Part shown: positions 23,416 to 31,270 of the stretch, piece by piece
How positions within the stretch are numbered: position 1 is the first letter of the stretch
How the letters are laid out: each line of letters begins with the position of its first letter
NCBI GenBank assembly: GCA_964417825.1
Contig: CAYQJC010000002.1
Location: forward strand, 1-31,270
Reading direction: 5' to 3'
Source of the DNA: CAYQJC01 sp964417825
GTDB lineage: Bacteria > Patescibacteriota > Minisyncoccia > Minisyncoccales > CG1-02-41-26
DNA: 31,270 nucleotides
Position numbers and translations under genes: made by a program
The notes under the pieces: generated by a model
What the model saw: the letters and a program-made list of their open reading frames with translations, nothing else
Told to the model about the DNA's origin: nothing
Database searches by the model: none

Positions 23416-25398
23416 TTAAAATAACAAAAATAGAGGAATGAAAATTAAAGAAACTACTCCCACCACTTTAATTAATATATTCAAAGAGGGGCCAGCCGTG
23501 TCCTTAAGAGGATCACCTACCGTATCACCAACCACGCTGGCTTTGTGAGCCTCTGATCCTTTGCCCCCTAAATTTCCAGCTTCAATATATTTCTTAGCAT
23601 TATCCCAGGCCCCCCCAGCATTAGCCATCATTATTGCTAAGAGAAAACCGGTCACTAAAGTTCCCAACAAAACTCCAGCTAAAGATTCAAGGCCCAAGAA
23701 CATCCCCACTAAAATTGGAACGGCAATAGCTGTAACTCCCGGTAAAATCATTGATTTCAAAGCTCTCCGAGTAGTGATGTCCACGCATTTTGAATAATCG
23801 GGCTTAGCTTTCTTTTCCATCAATCCTGGAATCTCTCTAAATTGTCGTCTAACTTCTCGGACCACGGTAAAAGCCCCCCGACTTACTCCTCGAATAGCAA
23901 AACTTGAAAAAAGGAAAGGTAAAGTAGCCCCGATAAAGAAACCTCCAATTACTTCGGGGGTAACCAGAGAAAGATTTTCAAGTTTGGCTGCTTGAGTGAA
24001 AGCTGCTAACCAAGCTAAACTAGCAAGCCCTGCTGAACCTATAGCAAAACCTTTTCCGGTGGCGGCGGTGGTGTTGCCAACAGAATCTAAAGCATCGGTT
24101 CTCTGTCGCACAACCTCAGGTAAGGAAGCCATTTCAGCAATACCAGCAGCATTATCAACCACTGGGCCATAACAATCAGCTGCTAGATTAATTCCCAGAA
24201 CCGAAAGAATTCCTACTGAAGAGACAGCTATCCCAAAAAGTCCAGCCACCTCATAAACTAAAATCATCCCTATTCCTATACCAACGGCTGGTAAGACAAC
24301 ACTTATTAACCCTTGAGAAAAACCCTCAAGAATATTTAAAGAAGGACCGCTTTTTGAAGCCCGGGCAATATTCAAGACGGGGGAGTAGCGGTCGGAGGTA
24401 TAGTATTGAATGGAGTAACTGAGCAAAATACCAATAGCTAAACCTATAACTACTGCCCAAAAAATCCCTAGATCTCCTAAAAGATATTGGCTGATGAAAT
24501 AGGCAGAAATTGTCATCAAAATATTAGCTAAAATCATTCCTCTTTGCATAGCTTGGCGAATTCTGGCAGTTTGTTCTTGGAAACTAAAAGCCCCTGATTT
24601 CTTTATTCTGACTAAAAAACTGCCAATGATTGAAGAGAGAATGCCTCCTCCAGCTAAAAAGACAGGAAAAAGAAAACCCCGAATGCCAAAAAGAGGAACT
24701 CCCAAAACAGCCGTAGCAGCAATGGCAGAAACATAGGATTCAAATAAATCCGAACCCATCCCAGCAATATCACCAACATTATCTCCAACTGCATCAGCAA
24801 TCACTGCTGGATTTCGAGGGTCATCTTCAGGAATTCCTTTTTCCACTTTCCCTACTAAATCTGCTCCAACATCGGCTGACTTTGTATATATACCTCCTCC
24901 AACCCTTAAAAAGAGGGCAATTAAAGAGCAGCCGAAAGCATAAGTCACCAAAAACTCTGGGGCTTTGAATAAAACCCAAACTAAAATTATTCCTAAAAGC
25001 CCGAGTCCGGTAACAAACATTCCCATCACCGTTCCTGCTCCAAAAGCTATTTTGAAAGGAGCTCCTAAAGATTTTAAGGCAGAATTCGAAACCCGTCCAT
25101 TACTTAAAGTAGCCACCTTCATTCCCAAAAACCCAGCCGTAGCTGAGAAACTAGCCCCAATTAAAAAAGTAAGGCCAGCTTCAAACCGAATCAAAAAACT
25201 CAGAATAACTGCCAATACTCCTAAAATTAAAAATAAAATTTTAAACTCTCGGCGGAGAAAAGCAGTTGCTCCCTCTCTGATAGCCAAAGAGATCTCTCTT
25301 ATCTTTTCCTCTCCTTCGGGATTTCTTTTAATCTGCCGAATCAAAAAAAGGCCAAAGCCGAGAGCAAAAATAGAAGTAAAAATAGGGAAGTAAAGCAT
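23416..25398 (-). CDS. hppA: Membrane-bound pyrophosphatase, K+-dependent type
   Basis: This 660-residue protein has about 16 membrane segments. The substrate site is intact: DVGADLVGKVEKGIPEDDPR, then NPAVIADAVGDNVGDIAGMG, and GSEAHKASVVGDTVGDPLKD near the end. GNTTAATGKGFAIGSAG carries Ala where K+-independent enzymes have Lys, so it should be the K+-dependent type, pumping H+ or Na+ across the membrane with pyrophosphate energy. Which ion is moved cannot be read safely. It has its own candidate promoter. Confidence 0.96.
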   Translation of the reverse strand: MLYFPIFTSIFALGFGLFLIRQIKRNPEGEEKIREISLAIREGATAFLRREFKILFLILGVLAVILSFLIRFEAGLTFLIGASFSATAGFLGMKVATLSNGRVSNSALKSLGAPFKIAFGAGTVMGMFVTGLGLLGIILVWVLFKAPEFLVTYAFGCSLIALFLRVGGGIYTKSADVGADLVGKVEKGIPEDDPRNPAVIADAVGDNVGDIAGMGSDLFESYVSAIAATAVLGVPLFGIRGFLFPVFLAGGGILSSIIGSFLVRIKKSGAFSFQEQTARIRQAMQRGMILANILMTISAYFISQYLLGDLGIFWAVVIGLAIGILLSYSIQYYTSDRYSPVLNIARASKSGPSLNILEGFSQGLISVVLPAVGIGIGMILVYEVAGLFGIAVSSVGILSVLGINLAADCYGPVVDNAAGIAEMASLPEVVRQRTDALDSVGNTTAATGKGFAIGSAGLASLAWLAAFTQAAKLENLSLVTPEVIGGFFIGATLPFLFSSFAIRGVSRGAFTVVREVRRQFREIPGLMEKKAKPDYSKCVDITTRRALKSMILPGVTAIAVPILVGMFLGLESLAGVLLGTLVTGFLLAIMMANAGGAWDNAKKYIEAGNLGGKGSEAHKASVVGDTVGDPLKDTAGPSLNILIKVVGVVSLIFIPLFLLF

Positions 25399-25413
25399 AG
25401 GTTTTAGATTAAA

Positions 25414-25441
25414 ATTATACTTAATAATTAATCAAACACAA
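25414..25441 (-). promoter_or_regulatory. Candidate promoter of hppA
   Basis: On the minus strand TTGTGT (25436-25441), a 16-bp spacer and a perfect TATAAT (25414-25419) lie 16 bp before the ATG at 25398. The -35 box is weak. Confidence 0.4.
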
Positions 25442-25458
25442 GACCTAAGAAAAGGAAT

Positions 25459-25821
25459 TTATTTTTGACATTTTTTACAAAATCTCGCTTGGGGATGAAC
25501 TTTTAATCTATCTTGAGGAATAGGATTTCCACATTTCTCACAAATTCCATATTTACCTTTTTTTATTTTCTCCAAAGCTAGGCTAATATCCTTTAACTCT
25601 TTTTCTAACGTCTCTCCTAAAGCTAAACGAGTACCATATTCTTCAACTTCATCTGCCTCTTCTTCTAAGTGTCCGCCGTTAAATTGAGGGTGTCGAGCTT
25701 TCCAGTTTCCTTGTCTCTGGGAATTTAGTCTCTTCTTAGCAAAAGAACTCAATTGACTTTCCAATCTCTTTTTTTCTTTCTCAAGTTTCTGTTTTTGTTT
25801 TTCCAAAAATTCTTTTTCCAT
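25459..25821 (-). CDS. DksA/TraR-type zinc-finger protein
   Basis: This 120-residue protein has an N-terminal coiled coil (EKQKQKLEKEKKRLESQL) and a C-terminal C4 zinc finger, CEKCGNPIP then FCKKC, with the IPQDRL-x-x-P-x-A segment of the DksA/TraR family. Such proteins bind RNA polymerase through the secondary channel. Whether it acts with ppGpp is unknown; the acidic DxxDA tip is not evident. It follows the coiled-coil gene by 62 bp. Confidence 0.88.
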   Translation of the reverse strand: MEKEFLEKQKQKLEKEKKRLESQLSSFAKKRLNSQRQGNWKARHPQFNGGHLEEEADEVEEYGTRLALGETLEKELKDISLALEKIKKGKYGICEKCGNPIPQDRLKVHPQARFCKKCQK

Positions 25822-25883
25822 TTCAGTTTTGTTTAACTCTAAACTCTCAGGGCAAGCAGGTTTTGATCTAATGAATTATCTGT

Positions 25884-28394
25884 TTATATTTCTTCTCGTT
25901 TTTGGACCAAGTTCTCTATTAATCTTACCATACTTTTGCCCGAGGTAGTAAAGAGAAAATAATTATTCACCAAAGCATAACATATCCCGAGATTAGGTTC
26001 AAGAGAATTAAGATATCGAAATTCTTTCTCTCCAACCTTAGCCTTTGCAAAATTTTCCTCAAATTTTACTTCCCTGCCTGCTAAAGAATTAAATAAAGCT
26101 GAAAAATCTTCTTCTATAGTCTCTTCCCAATCTTGCATTAAACTTGAGAGGTTTTCTTCTTCTCCTGGTTTTATTTCAGCGATAAACCCAAAGAAAGATT
26201 TACCCTGAGAATGATCAAAAAATAAAGTGGCGGGCTGTTCTAACTTCTGGGAAAAAACCTCTGCTCTAATTTTCACTCCCAAATTTTTTAAAAATTCTTC
26301 TAAAGTTAAAAAATTTTTGTTGGTTTTTTGGCGAAAGAGAACTCGCCAGAAGCCCTCTTCTCCTTCAAAACTTTCCAAAACTCCTAAAAGAAGTTCCTTA
26401 ATTTCTGTTGAAGTTGCGAACTCTAAAAATTTTGTTCCTTCTATTTGAATCAAAGCAGGGGGTAACCCGGCTTCTACCTTCTCGCTTTCTTCTGCTACTT
26501 TTTCTTGAAACGGAGTAAGTTGAGATTGGGGTTTCAGAATGTAAGTGTGCAAAATCAAATAAATAGCCAATCCCAATCCAGCTATTAAAAGCAAAACCAA
26601 AATCCTAATCGTGATTTTTTCCATTAAACTTGGCTCTTTGACAATTGGCCGAAAAACTACCTCTCTTCCTGCTTCTCTCTCTTTTCTCTTCAAAGAGGGT
26701 CTTTCTTTCCCTGCTACTCTGGCTAAAAATTCCCTCCTTTGCTTTTCCTCCTCTGGTGAGATTCTTGTTAATTTCCGAAGGATCTCCTCTTTAGCTACCG
26801 GCCCTTTCGGCTTTATGGCTTTTTCTCTTAATGCTCTTTCTTGGAGCTCCTGAAGTTTTCTCCTTCTTTCTTCTTCTTCTGCTCGTTGGCGAACCTCTTT
26901 TAACCTTTTTTCTTCTTCGAATTTTTCTGCTTCTTTCTTTGCCTTTTCTCTTATTTTCTCTACTAAAATCTCTTCTTTTTCTTTCTCAATTTCTTCTTTA
27001 GCTGGTTTTGGTGGGGGAGGAGCGATTTTTTCTCCCTCAAGTATTTTCCTGCCCTCTCTAATCCCGTATTCTAACAATATTTCTATCTCTTTAACTCGCT
27101 TTGTTTTCCTTTCTTTGGCTTTGAGTAATTGTTGGTACTCCTGATTAATCTCACCCAATTGCTCTTTTATCTCTTCTTGTTTCCTTTCTAATTCCCACCT
27201 CTTCTTTTCCACCGCCTTTCTTTGTTCCTCAATTTGCCATCTCTCCTTTTCTATTTTCATTTGCTCGCTCACCCCTTTTACTTCCCCCTCTTTTCTTTCC
27301 AGTTCTCTTTCTTTCTCCTCTATCTCCTTTTCTTTTTCTGAGATATCTGTTATCTCCTTCTCTAATTTATCCTCCTTTTCTTCAAGATCTAATATTTCTC
27401 TCTCTATTTTTTCAATTCCTCTCTCCAGACTCTTAATCTCGAGTTCCAACCTGGTTTTCTCTTTAGCTAGATTTATCTCTTCAAGAATCTCTGAGATTTC
27501 TTCTAATCTTTTTTTAAATTCTACTTCTTGAGCTGTAAGATTCTCTAATCTTCTCTCAACTCTGCGAAGCTCTTTTTTCTTCAACTCTAATTTCTCTTGG
27601 TAGCGCCATTTCTCTTTTTCTATTTTTCTTCTCCTTCCTTCTATCAGCCATCTTCTTCTCTCTGCTTGATGCTTCTTCTCGGGGGCTTGAGCTGTCCTTT
27701 CTTCTTCCTCTATCATTTCTTTTTTCTTTTCAATTTTTCTTTCTTCCTCTAAAATCGAGTTCAAATTTTTCCGTAAAAGATTTTCTTCTTTTTGGAGTTC
27801 TGCTCTTTTTAATTCCAAAGGTTCTTTTTGGGGAGAAATTTCTTTTAGCTTCCCTTCGATTTCTCTTTTTTCTCGGAGCAGATTCTCTCGGCTTGCCTCC
27901 TTTCTCTTTCTTTCCTCTTCTTTTCTCCTTTTTTCCTCCTCTCTTCTTCTCCTCTCTACCTCTTCCTTCTTCCTTTGTTCCTCTGCCTCTCTTTTTCTTC
28001 TTTCTTCTTCCTTCGCTCTCCGTTTTATCTCTTCAACAATCTCCTTTTCTTTAAACCGTTTCATCTCCTCCATCTTTCTGGCTCGCTGGGGAATCTCTTC
28101 TTCTTTTCTTTCCTCTTCTCTTTTTTTCGCTTCCTCTCTGGCCCTTCTTTTTATCTCTTCAACAATTTCTTTTTCTCTTAGAGCCTCTTTTTTCTTTAAT
28201 GCTTCTTTTTTAACTTCTTCTTCCAGTTTAGCTTTCATTTCTTCACTTACCCGCTTTTCCCTTCTTTCTTTTAATTTCTCTTCTTTCAAGCGATTTAGAT
28301 CATCTTCCATTGTCAAAAGCACTCCTTTGCTTAAGATTTCATTGATTTTCTCTTCAGTGAGGAAATTTCCTTTCTTATTTTCTTTTGGGGCCAT
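25884..28394 (-). CDS. Long coiled-coil membrane protein of unknown function
   Basis: This 836-residue protein is mostly Glu/Lys/Arg-rich coiled coil over the first 590 residues, with many EEIKRRA and EKERW repeats. One membrane segment follows (ILVLLLIAGLGLAIYLILH, about 602-620), then a 215-residue domain outside the cytoplasm (KFLEFATSTEIKELLLGVLE, FFGFIAEIKPGEEE, NNYFLFTTSGKSMVRLIE). The C-terminal domain has the look of proteins that compute or test a structural load, but I do not recognise it. The start overlaps pnp by 20 bp. A structural envelope or division role is a guess. Confidence 0.85.
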   Translation of the reverse strand: MAPKENKKGNFLTEEKINEILSKGVLLTMEDDLNRLKEEKLKERREKRVSEEMKAKLEEEVKKEALKKKEALREKEIVEEIKRRAREEAKKREEERKEEEIPQRARKMEEMKRFKEKEIVEEIKRRAKEEERRKREAEEQRKKEEVERRRREEEKRRKEEERKRKEASRENLLREKREIEGKLKEISPQKEPLELKRAELQKEENLLRKNLNSILEEERKIEKKKEMIEEEERTAQAPEKKHQAERRRWLIEGRRRKIEKEKWRYQEKLELKKKELRRVERRLENLTAQEVEFKKRLEEISEILEEINLAKEKTRLELEIKSLERGIEKIEREILDLEEKEDKLEKEITDISEKEKEIEEKERELERKEGEVKGVSEQMKIEKERWQIEEQRKAVEKKRWELERKQEEIKEQLGEINQEYQQLLKAKERKTKRVKEIEILLEYGIREGRKILEGEKIAPPPPKPAKEEIEKEKEEILVEKIREKAKKEAEKFEEEKRLKEVRQRAEEEERRRKLQELQERALREKAIKPKGPVAKEEILRKLTRISPEEEKQRREFLARVAGKERPSLKRKEREAGREVVFRPIVKEPSLMEKITIRILVLLLIAGLGLAIYLILHTYILKPQSQLTPFQEKVAEESEKVEAGLPPALIQIEGTKFLEFATSTEIKELLLGVLESFEGEEGFWRVLFRQKTNKNFLTLEEFLKNLGVKIRAEVFSQKLEQPATLFFDHSQGKSFFGFIAEIKPGEEENLSSLMQDWEETIEEDFSALFNSLAGREVKFEENFAKAKVGEKEFRYLNSLEPNLGICYALVNNYFLFTTSGKSMVRLIENLVQKREEI

Positions 28395-30537
28395 ATTTTT
28401 TAGGGGGAAATCTTCGAGGGGTTTTTATGTTTGGCCGAAAGCCAGCATCTTTGGCAGAGAGAGCTATTTTCCCTGACTCATCGATGTCTATCACTTTTAC
28501 TGGAATTATATCACCCACTTTTATTAGATCCTCAATCCGCCGGACATGAAAAGGGGCTAATTGGGAAATATGAACCATCCCCTCATGACCTGGCAATAAC
28601 TCAACGATAACTCCGAAAGTCAGAATCTTCTTTACTTTGCCTTGAAAAATCTCTCCTACTTTAATCTCTCTGGCCAAATTTTTTATCCAATCAATAGCTT
28701 TTTTAGCAGCTTCTTCTTTCTCGGCTGTAACAAATATTTTGCCTGATTCTTCAATATCAATGCTGACCCCACAGTTTTCAATTATCTCATTAATCACTCT
28801 CCCTCCAGGTCCAATAACACTACCGATTTTATCAGGACTGATTTGAATGGTGTAAACCCGAGGAGCAAAGGGAGAAAGTTGAGATCTAGGTTCTGACAAA
28901 ACTTTATTTTGAATTTTTAAAATCTCCAATCTGGCTTTCTCGGCTCTCTCTAAGCTCTCTTTTAAAATTTCTTTAGAAATACCTCTAATTTTAACGTCCA
29001 TTTGTAAAGCAGTTATCCCTTTCTCTGTGCCGGCTGCTTTAAAATCCATTTCACCAAAATGATCCTCGGGCCCTTGGATATCAGTTAAGATCTTGTAATT
29101 TGTACCTTCCCCTCCAATTAATCCCACGGCGATTCCAGCTGCCGGTCTTAATATTGGCACGCCAGCGTCCATTAAAGCTATCGAGGCTGCTGAAACTGCT
29201 CCCATGCTAGTTGAGCCATTAGAGCTAAGAACTTCAGAAACCACTCGAATAGTATAGGGAAATTCTTCAAAGGTAGGAATTAAAGGCCGAAGAGCTTTCT
29301 CAGCTAACATTCCATGACCAATCTCTCTTCTCCCGGGAGAGCTAAGCCTTCTTACCTCCCCAGCACAGTAGGGCGGAAAATTATAATGGTGCATAAACCG
29401 TTTTTTACCAACAATCTCCATTCCCTCCAGAAGTTGCTGGTCTCCCGGTGCTCCTAAAGTCAAAATACTTAAGATTTTTGTCTCCCCTCTTGAGAAAAGT
29501 CCTGAACCATGAGTTCTTGGTAGAATTCCTGCCTTCACTTCGATTGGACGAATTTCATCAAGTTTTCTCCCATCAGGCCTTATCTCTTTTTTAAGGATTC
29601 CTTCTTTTAATATTCTCTCTTGGATTTTATCAAAAAGGAATAAAGCATCGGCTATTCTTTCCTCTCCATACTTTGCTTCGATCTTCTCAATCAATTCCTC
29701 TCTAAGCTCTCCAATAGCATCTTGTCTTTCTTTTCTACCTTTCTGATAAAGAGCTTTTTCTATTCTTTCTTTTAAAGTTTTCTCAACCTCCTTTCTAAAT
29801 TCACTCTCCAGCGAAAGAGGTTCGAAAGGAATTTTCTTTTTGCCAATTTTCTTAGCAATTTCTATTTGAAAATCTAAAAGCTGCTTCAGAACGGGCCGAG
29901 CGAAATCAAAAGCTCTTAAAACCATCTCCTTGGAAAACTCTGCCCCACTTCCTTCTAACATATTTATCAAAAGCTCTTGACTTTTTTCTTTTCTCACGGC
30001 TGAGAAAACTATGTCTATCTGGCTTTTTTCTCTTTGAGTGTAATTGGGATTTAACATAAATTCCTCCCCAATTTTTCCTATTCTCACCGCCGCCACCGGT
30101 CCTGCCCAGGGAATCTCCGAAACCAACAAGCTTAAAGAAGTTCCTAATATTCCCAAAAGATCAGGGCTATTCTCAGCATCCCAACTCAAACAGGTGGTAA
30201 TTGCTTGAACCTCATTTAAAAATCTCTCAGGAAAGAGAGGACGGAGAGAGCGATCAATCATTCTGGCTATTAGAACTGCCTCAGTAGTAGGCCTGCCTTC
30301 TCTTCGGAAAAAACGGGATCCTCCAATTCTTCCTGCAGCGTAATATCTTTCCTCATAGTCACACGTTAAGGGAAGAAAACCTAATCCTTCTCGAGTTTCT
30401 CCTATTTGGCAAGTACTTAAAACAGAAGTTTCGCCATATTTTACCAAAGAAGAACCTGAAGCTTGCACCGCTAAGCCCCCTATTTGAACTTCAAGGTTTC
30501 TTCCACCAATTTTGATTTGAAATTTATCACTTACCAT
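28375..30537 (-). CDS. pnp: Polynucleotide phosphorylase
   Basis: This 720-residue protein has all PNPase parts: two RNase PH domains (FLPLTCDYEERYYAAGRIGG; then FPPYCAGEVRRLSSPGRREIGHG), the catalytic region FGEMDFKAAGTEKGITALQ, a KH domain (IGSVIGPGGRVINEI, about 575-590) and an S1 domain (GKVKKILTFGVIVELLPGHEG). It degrades RNA from the 3' end with phosphate. Its place downstream of rpsO is the classic arrangement, here with a NYN gene between. Confidence 0.97.
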   Translation of the reverse strand: MVSDKFQIKIGGRNLEVQIGGLAVQASGSSLVKYGETSVLSTCQIGETREGLGFLPLTCDYEERYYAAGRIGGSRFFRREGRPTTEAVLIARMIDRSLRPLFPERFLNEVQAITTCLSWDAENSPDLLGILGTSLSLLVSEIPWAGPVAAVRIGKIGEEFMLNPNYTQREKSQIDIVFSAVRKEKSQELLINMLEGSGAEFSKEMVLRAFDFARPVLKQLLDFQIEIAKKIGKKKIPFEPLSLESEFRKEVEKTLKERIEKALYQKGRKERQDAIGELREELIEKIEAKYGEERIADALFLFDKIQERILKEGILKKEIRPDGRKLDEIRPIEVKAGILPRTHGSGLFSRGETKILSILTLGAPGDQQLLEGMEIVGKKRFMHHYNFPPYCAGEVRRLSSPGRREIGHGMLAEKALRPLIPTFEEFPYTIRVVSEVLSSNGSTSMGAVSAASIALMDAGVPILRPAAGIAVGLIGGEGTNYKILTDIQGPEDHFGEMDFKAAGTEKGITALQMDVKIRGISKEILKESLERAEKARLEILKIQNKVLSEPRSQLSPFAPRVYTIQISPDKIGSVIGPGGRVINEIIENCGVSIDIEESGKIFVTAEKEEAAKKAIDWIKNLAREIKVGEIFQGKVKKILTFGVIVELLPGHEGMVHISQLAPFHVRRIEDLIKVGDIIPVKVIDIDESGKIALSAKDAGFRPNIKTPRRFPPKKYGPKRK

Positions 30538-31046
30538 TATTTTTTTCTTAATAAATATCTCTTGGGATCGCTCTCTATATCAAAAAACTCATCGGCTACT
30601 TCTTTTAACCTAGAAGAGGTAGTTCGACCAAAAGCTATCACCTCGACTCTTTTTCCTTGATTTTTTAGATACTCTATTAAAGGAACGAAGTCTCCATCGC
30701 CGGAGCAGAGGACAATTACATCAACATTTGGTGCGGTTCTTATGGCATCGATGACGATCCCAACATCCCAATCTGCTTTTTTCTGGCCACCATAAAACTC
30801 TTGTAAATCTCGCACTCTGGTTTCGATACCCAAACTTGTTAGGGCTTCAAAGAAAGGCCTTTCTTCACCAGTTTTTGTTCTGACAACATAAGCGAAAGCT
30901 CTTATAAACTTTCTACCAGCGATTGCTTTTTTCAAAACTTCTTTAAAGTTCACTCTGGCCCCGTAAAGATTTTTTGCTGAATGGTAAAGATTCTGGACAT
31001 CAATCAAAACTTCAACTCTTTGTTCTTTTGGCTTAATAATAATCAT
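30537..31046 (-). CDS. NYN-domain (LabA/DUF88-type) nuclease-like protein
   Basis: This 169-residue protein has the NYN/PIN-like acidic residues: VEVLIDVQNLYHSAK near the start, KKADWDVGIVIDAIR in the middle and VIVLCSGDGDFVPLIEYL. The fold is that of metal-dependent RNases. It overlaps the rpsO stop by four bases (ATGA) and touches the pnp start, so it is co-expressed with the RNA-decay enzyme; a joint RNA-processing role is inferred. Confidence 0.88.
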   Translation of the reverse strand: MIIIKPKEQRVEVLIDVQNLYHSAKNLYGARVNFKEVLKKAIAGRKFIRAFAYVVRTKTGEERPFFEALTSLGIETRVRDLQEFYGGQKKADWDVGIVIDAIRTAPNVDVIVLCSGDGDFVPLIEYLKNQGKRVEVIAFGRTTSSRLKEVADEFFDIESDPKRYLLRKK

Positions 31047-31270
31047 TTTTTAAGGCCTAATTTTTTGATGATGCTATTGTATCTTCTCTTTGACTCTTTT
31101 TCTAAATATTTCAACAATCTTTTCCTTTTGATAACCATCTTCAAGAGCCCTCTTCGAGAATGTTGATCTTTTGGGTGTTTCTTCAAGTGTCCAAGCAATC
31201 TCTTGATTTCTTCTGTTAGCAAAGCAATCTGGACATCAGCTGATCCAGTATCTGCTTTATGCAATTTATA
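31043..31270 (-). CDS. rpsO: Ribosomal protein S15, N-terminus outside window
   Basis: The visible part reads HKADTGSADVQIALLTEEI, then HPKDQHSRRGLLKMV and RLLKYLEKES, ending IIKKLGLKK. This is S15, a 30S subunit protein that binds 16S rRNA. The frame stays open to the window edge (YKL before HKADTGS). S15 usually has about 15-20 more residues before DTGS, so the TTG at 31264 is not the true start. Confidence 0.95.
   Translation of the reverse strand, partial: YKLHKADTGSADVQIALLTEEIKRLLGHLKKHPKDQHSRRGLLKMVIKRKRLLKYLEKESKRRYNSIIKKLGLKK

Noticed and set aside
24965..25393. 142-residue plus-strand open frame
   Set aside because: Antisense shadow of hppA, whose protein is fully conserved.

Overview
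The window looks like a low-GC candidate-phyla-radiation genome, most likely Parcubacteria-like. It carries two envelope-protein types I associate with that group: a secreted protein with GWAWSENIGWISFN repeats at the left edge, and one with a DAPINVGPTAQTKSGALTVQG-type block near 21 kb. Almost every gene is on the minus strand, so transcription runs from right to left.

Right third (about 21.5-31.3 kb): an ordinary housekeeping block. In transcription order it holds rpsO (cut by the window edge), a NYN-domain nuclease-like protein, pnp, a long coiled-coil membrane protein, a DksA/TraR-type zinc-finger protein, the membrane pyrophosphatase hppA, tig and clpP. Several pairs overlap or abut.

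Middle and left (about 1-21 kb): a large peptide-modification locus built around two small precursor-like proteins (9406-9660 and 17561-17995). They share a leader (FL.SEEGKISKK), a hydrophobic segment, an FHNSGARG block and a run of His-Xaa-Ser triplets. Around them are eight radical SAM genes, including a convincing HxsB (18847-20274) next to a convincing HxsD (20506-20958), so this is a divergent and expanded His-Xaa-Ser (HXS) system. Each precursor lies directly behind a gene for a membrane-anchored, cysteine-rich protein. A third cysteine-rich copy stands alone and a fourth is broken. An archaeal-type prepilin peptidase-like protein (10709-11857) is also present. A 340-residue domain that reads as an ABBA-fold prenyltransferase occurs twice: fused to a radical SAM domain (5007-6953) and as a stand-alone, frameshifted gene (2910-3887).

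A working model, which is inference: the cytoplasmic radical SAM enzymes, helped by HxsD-like proteins, modify the His-Xaa-Ser region. The peptide is then exported through its hydrophobic leader, with the prepilin peptidase or signal peptidase cleaving it and the cysteine-rich membrane proteins acting as surface partners. The ABBA-like domain would add or bind a prenyl-type group. A DUF6580 membrane protein and a DUF4430 protein inside the operon suggest cofactor uptake. Four genes in the accessory region are broken, three of them only by single-base changes in A/T runs. The housekeeping block shows none, so this is either decay of accessory genes or local sequence error.
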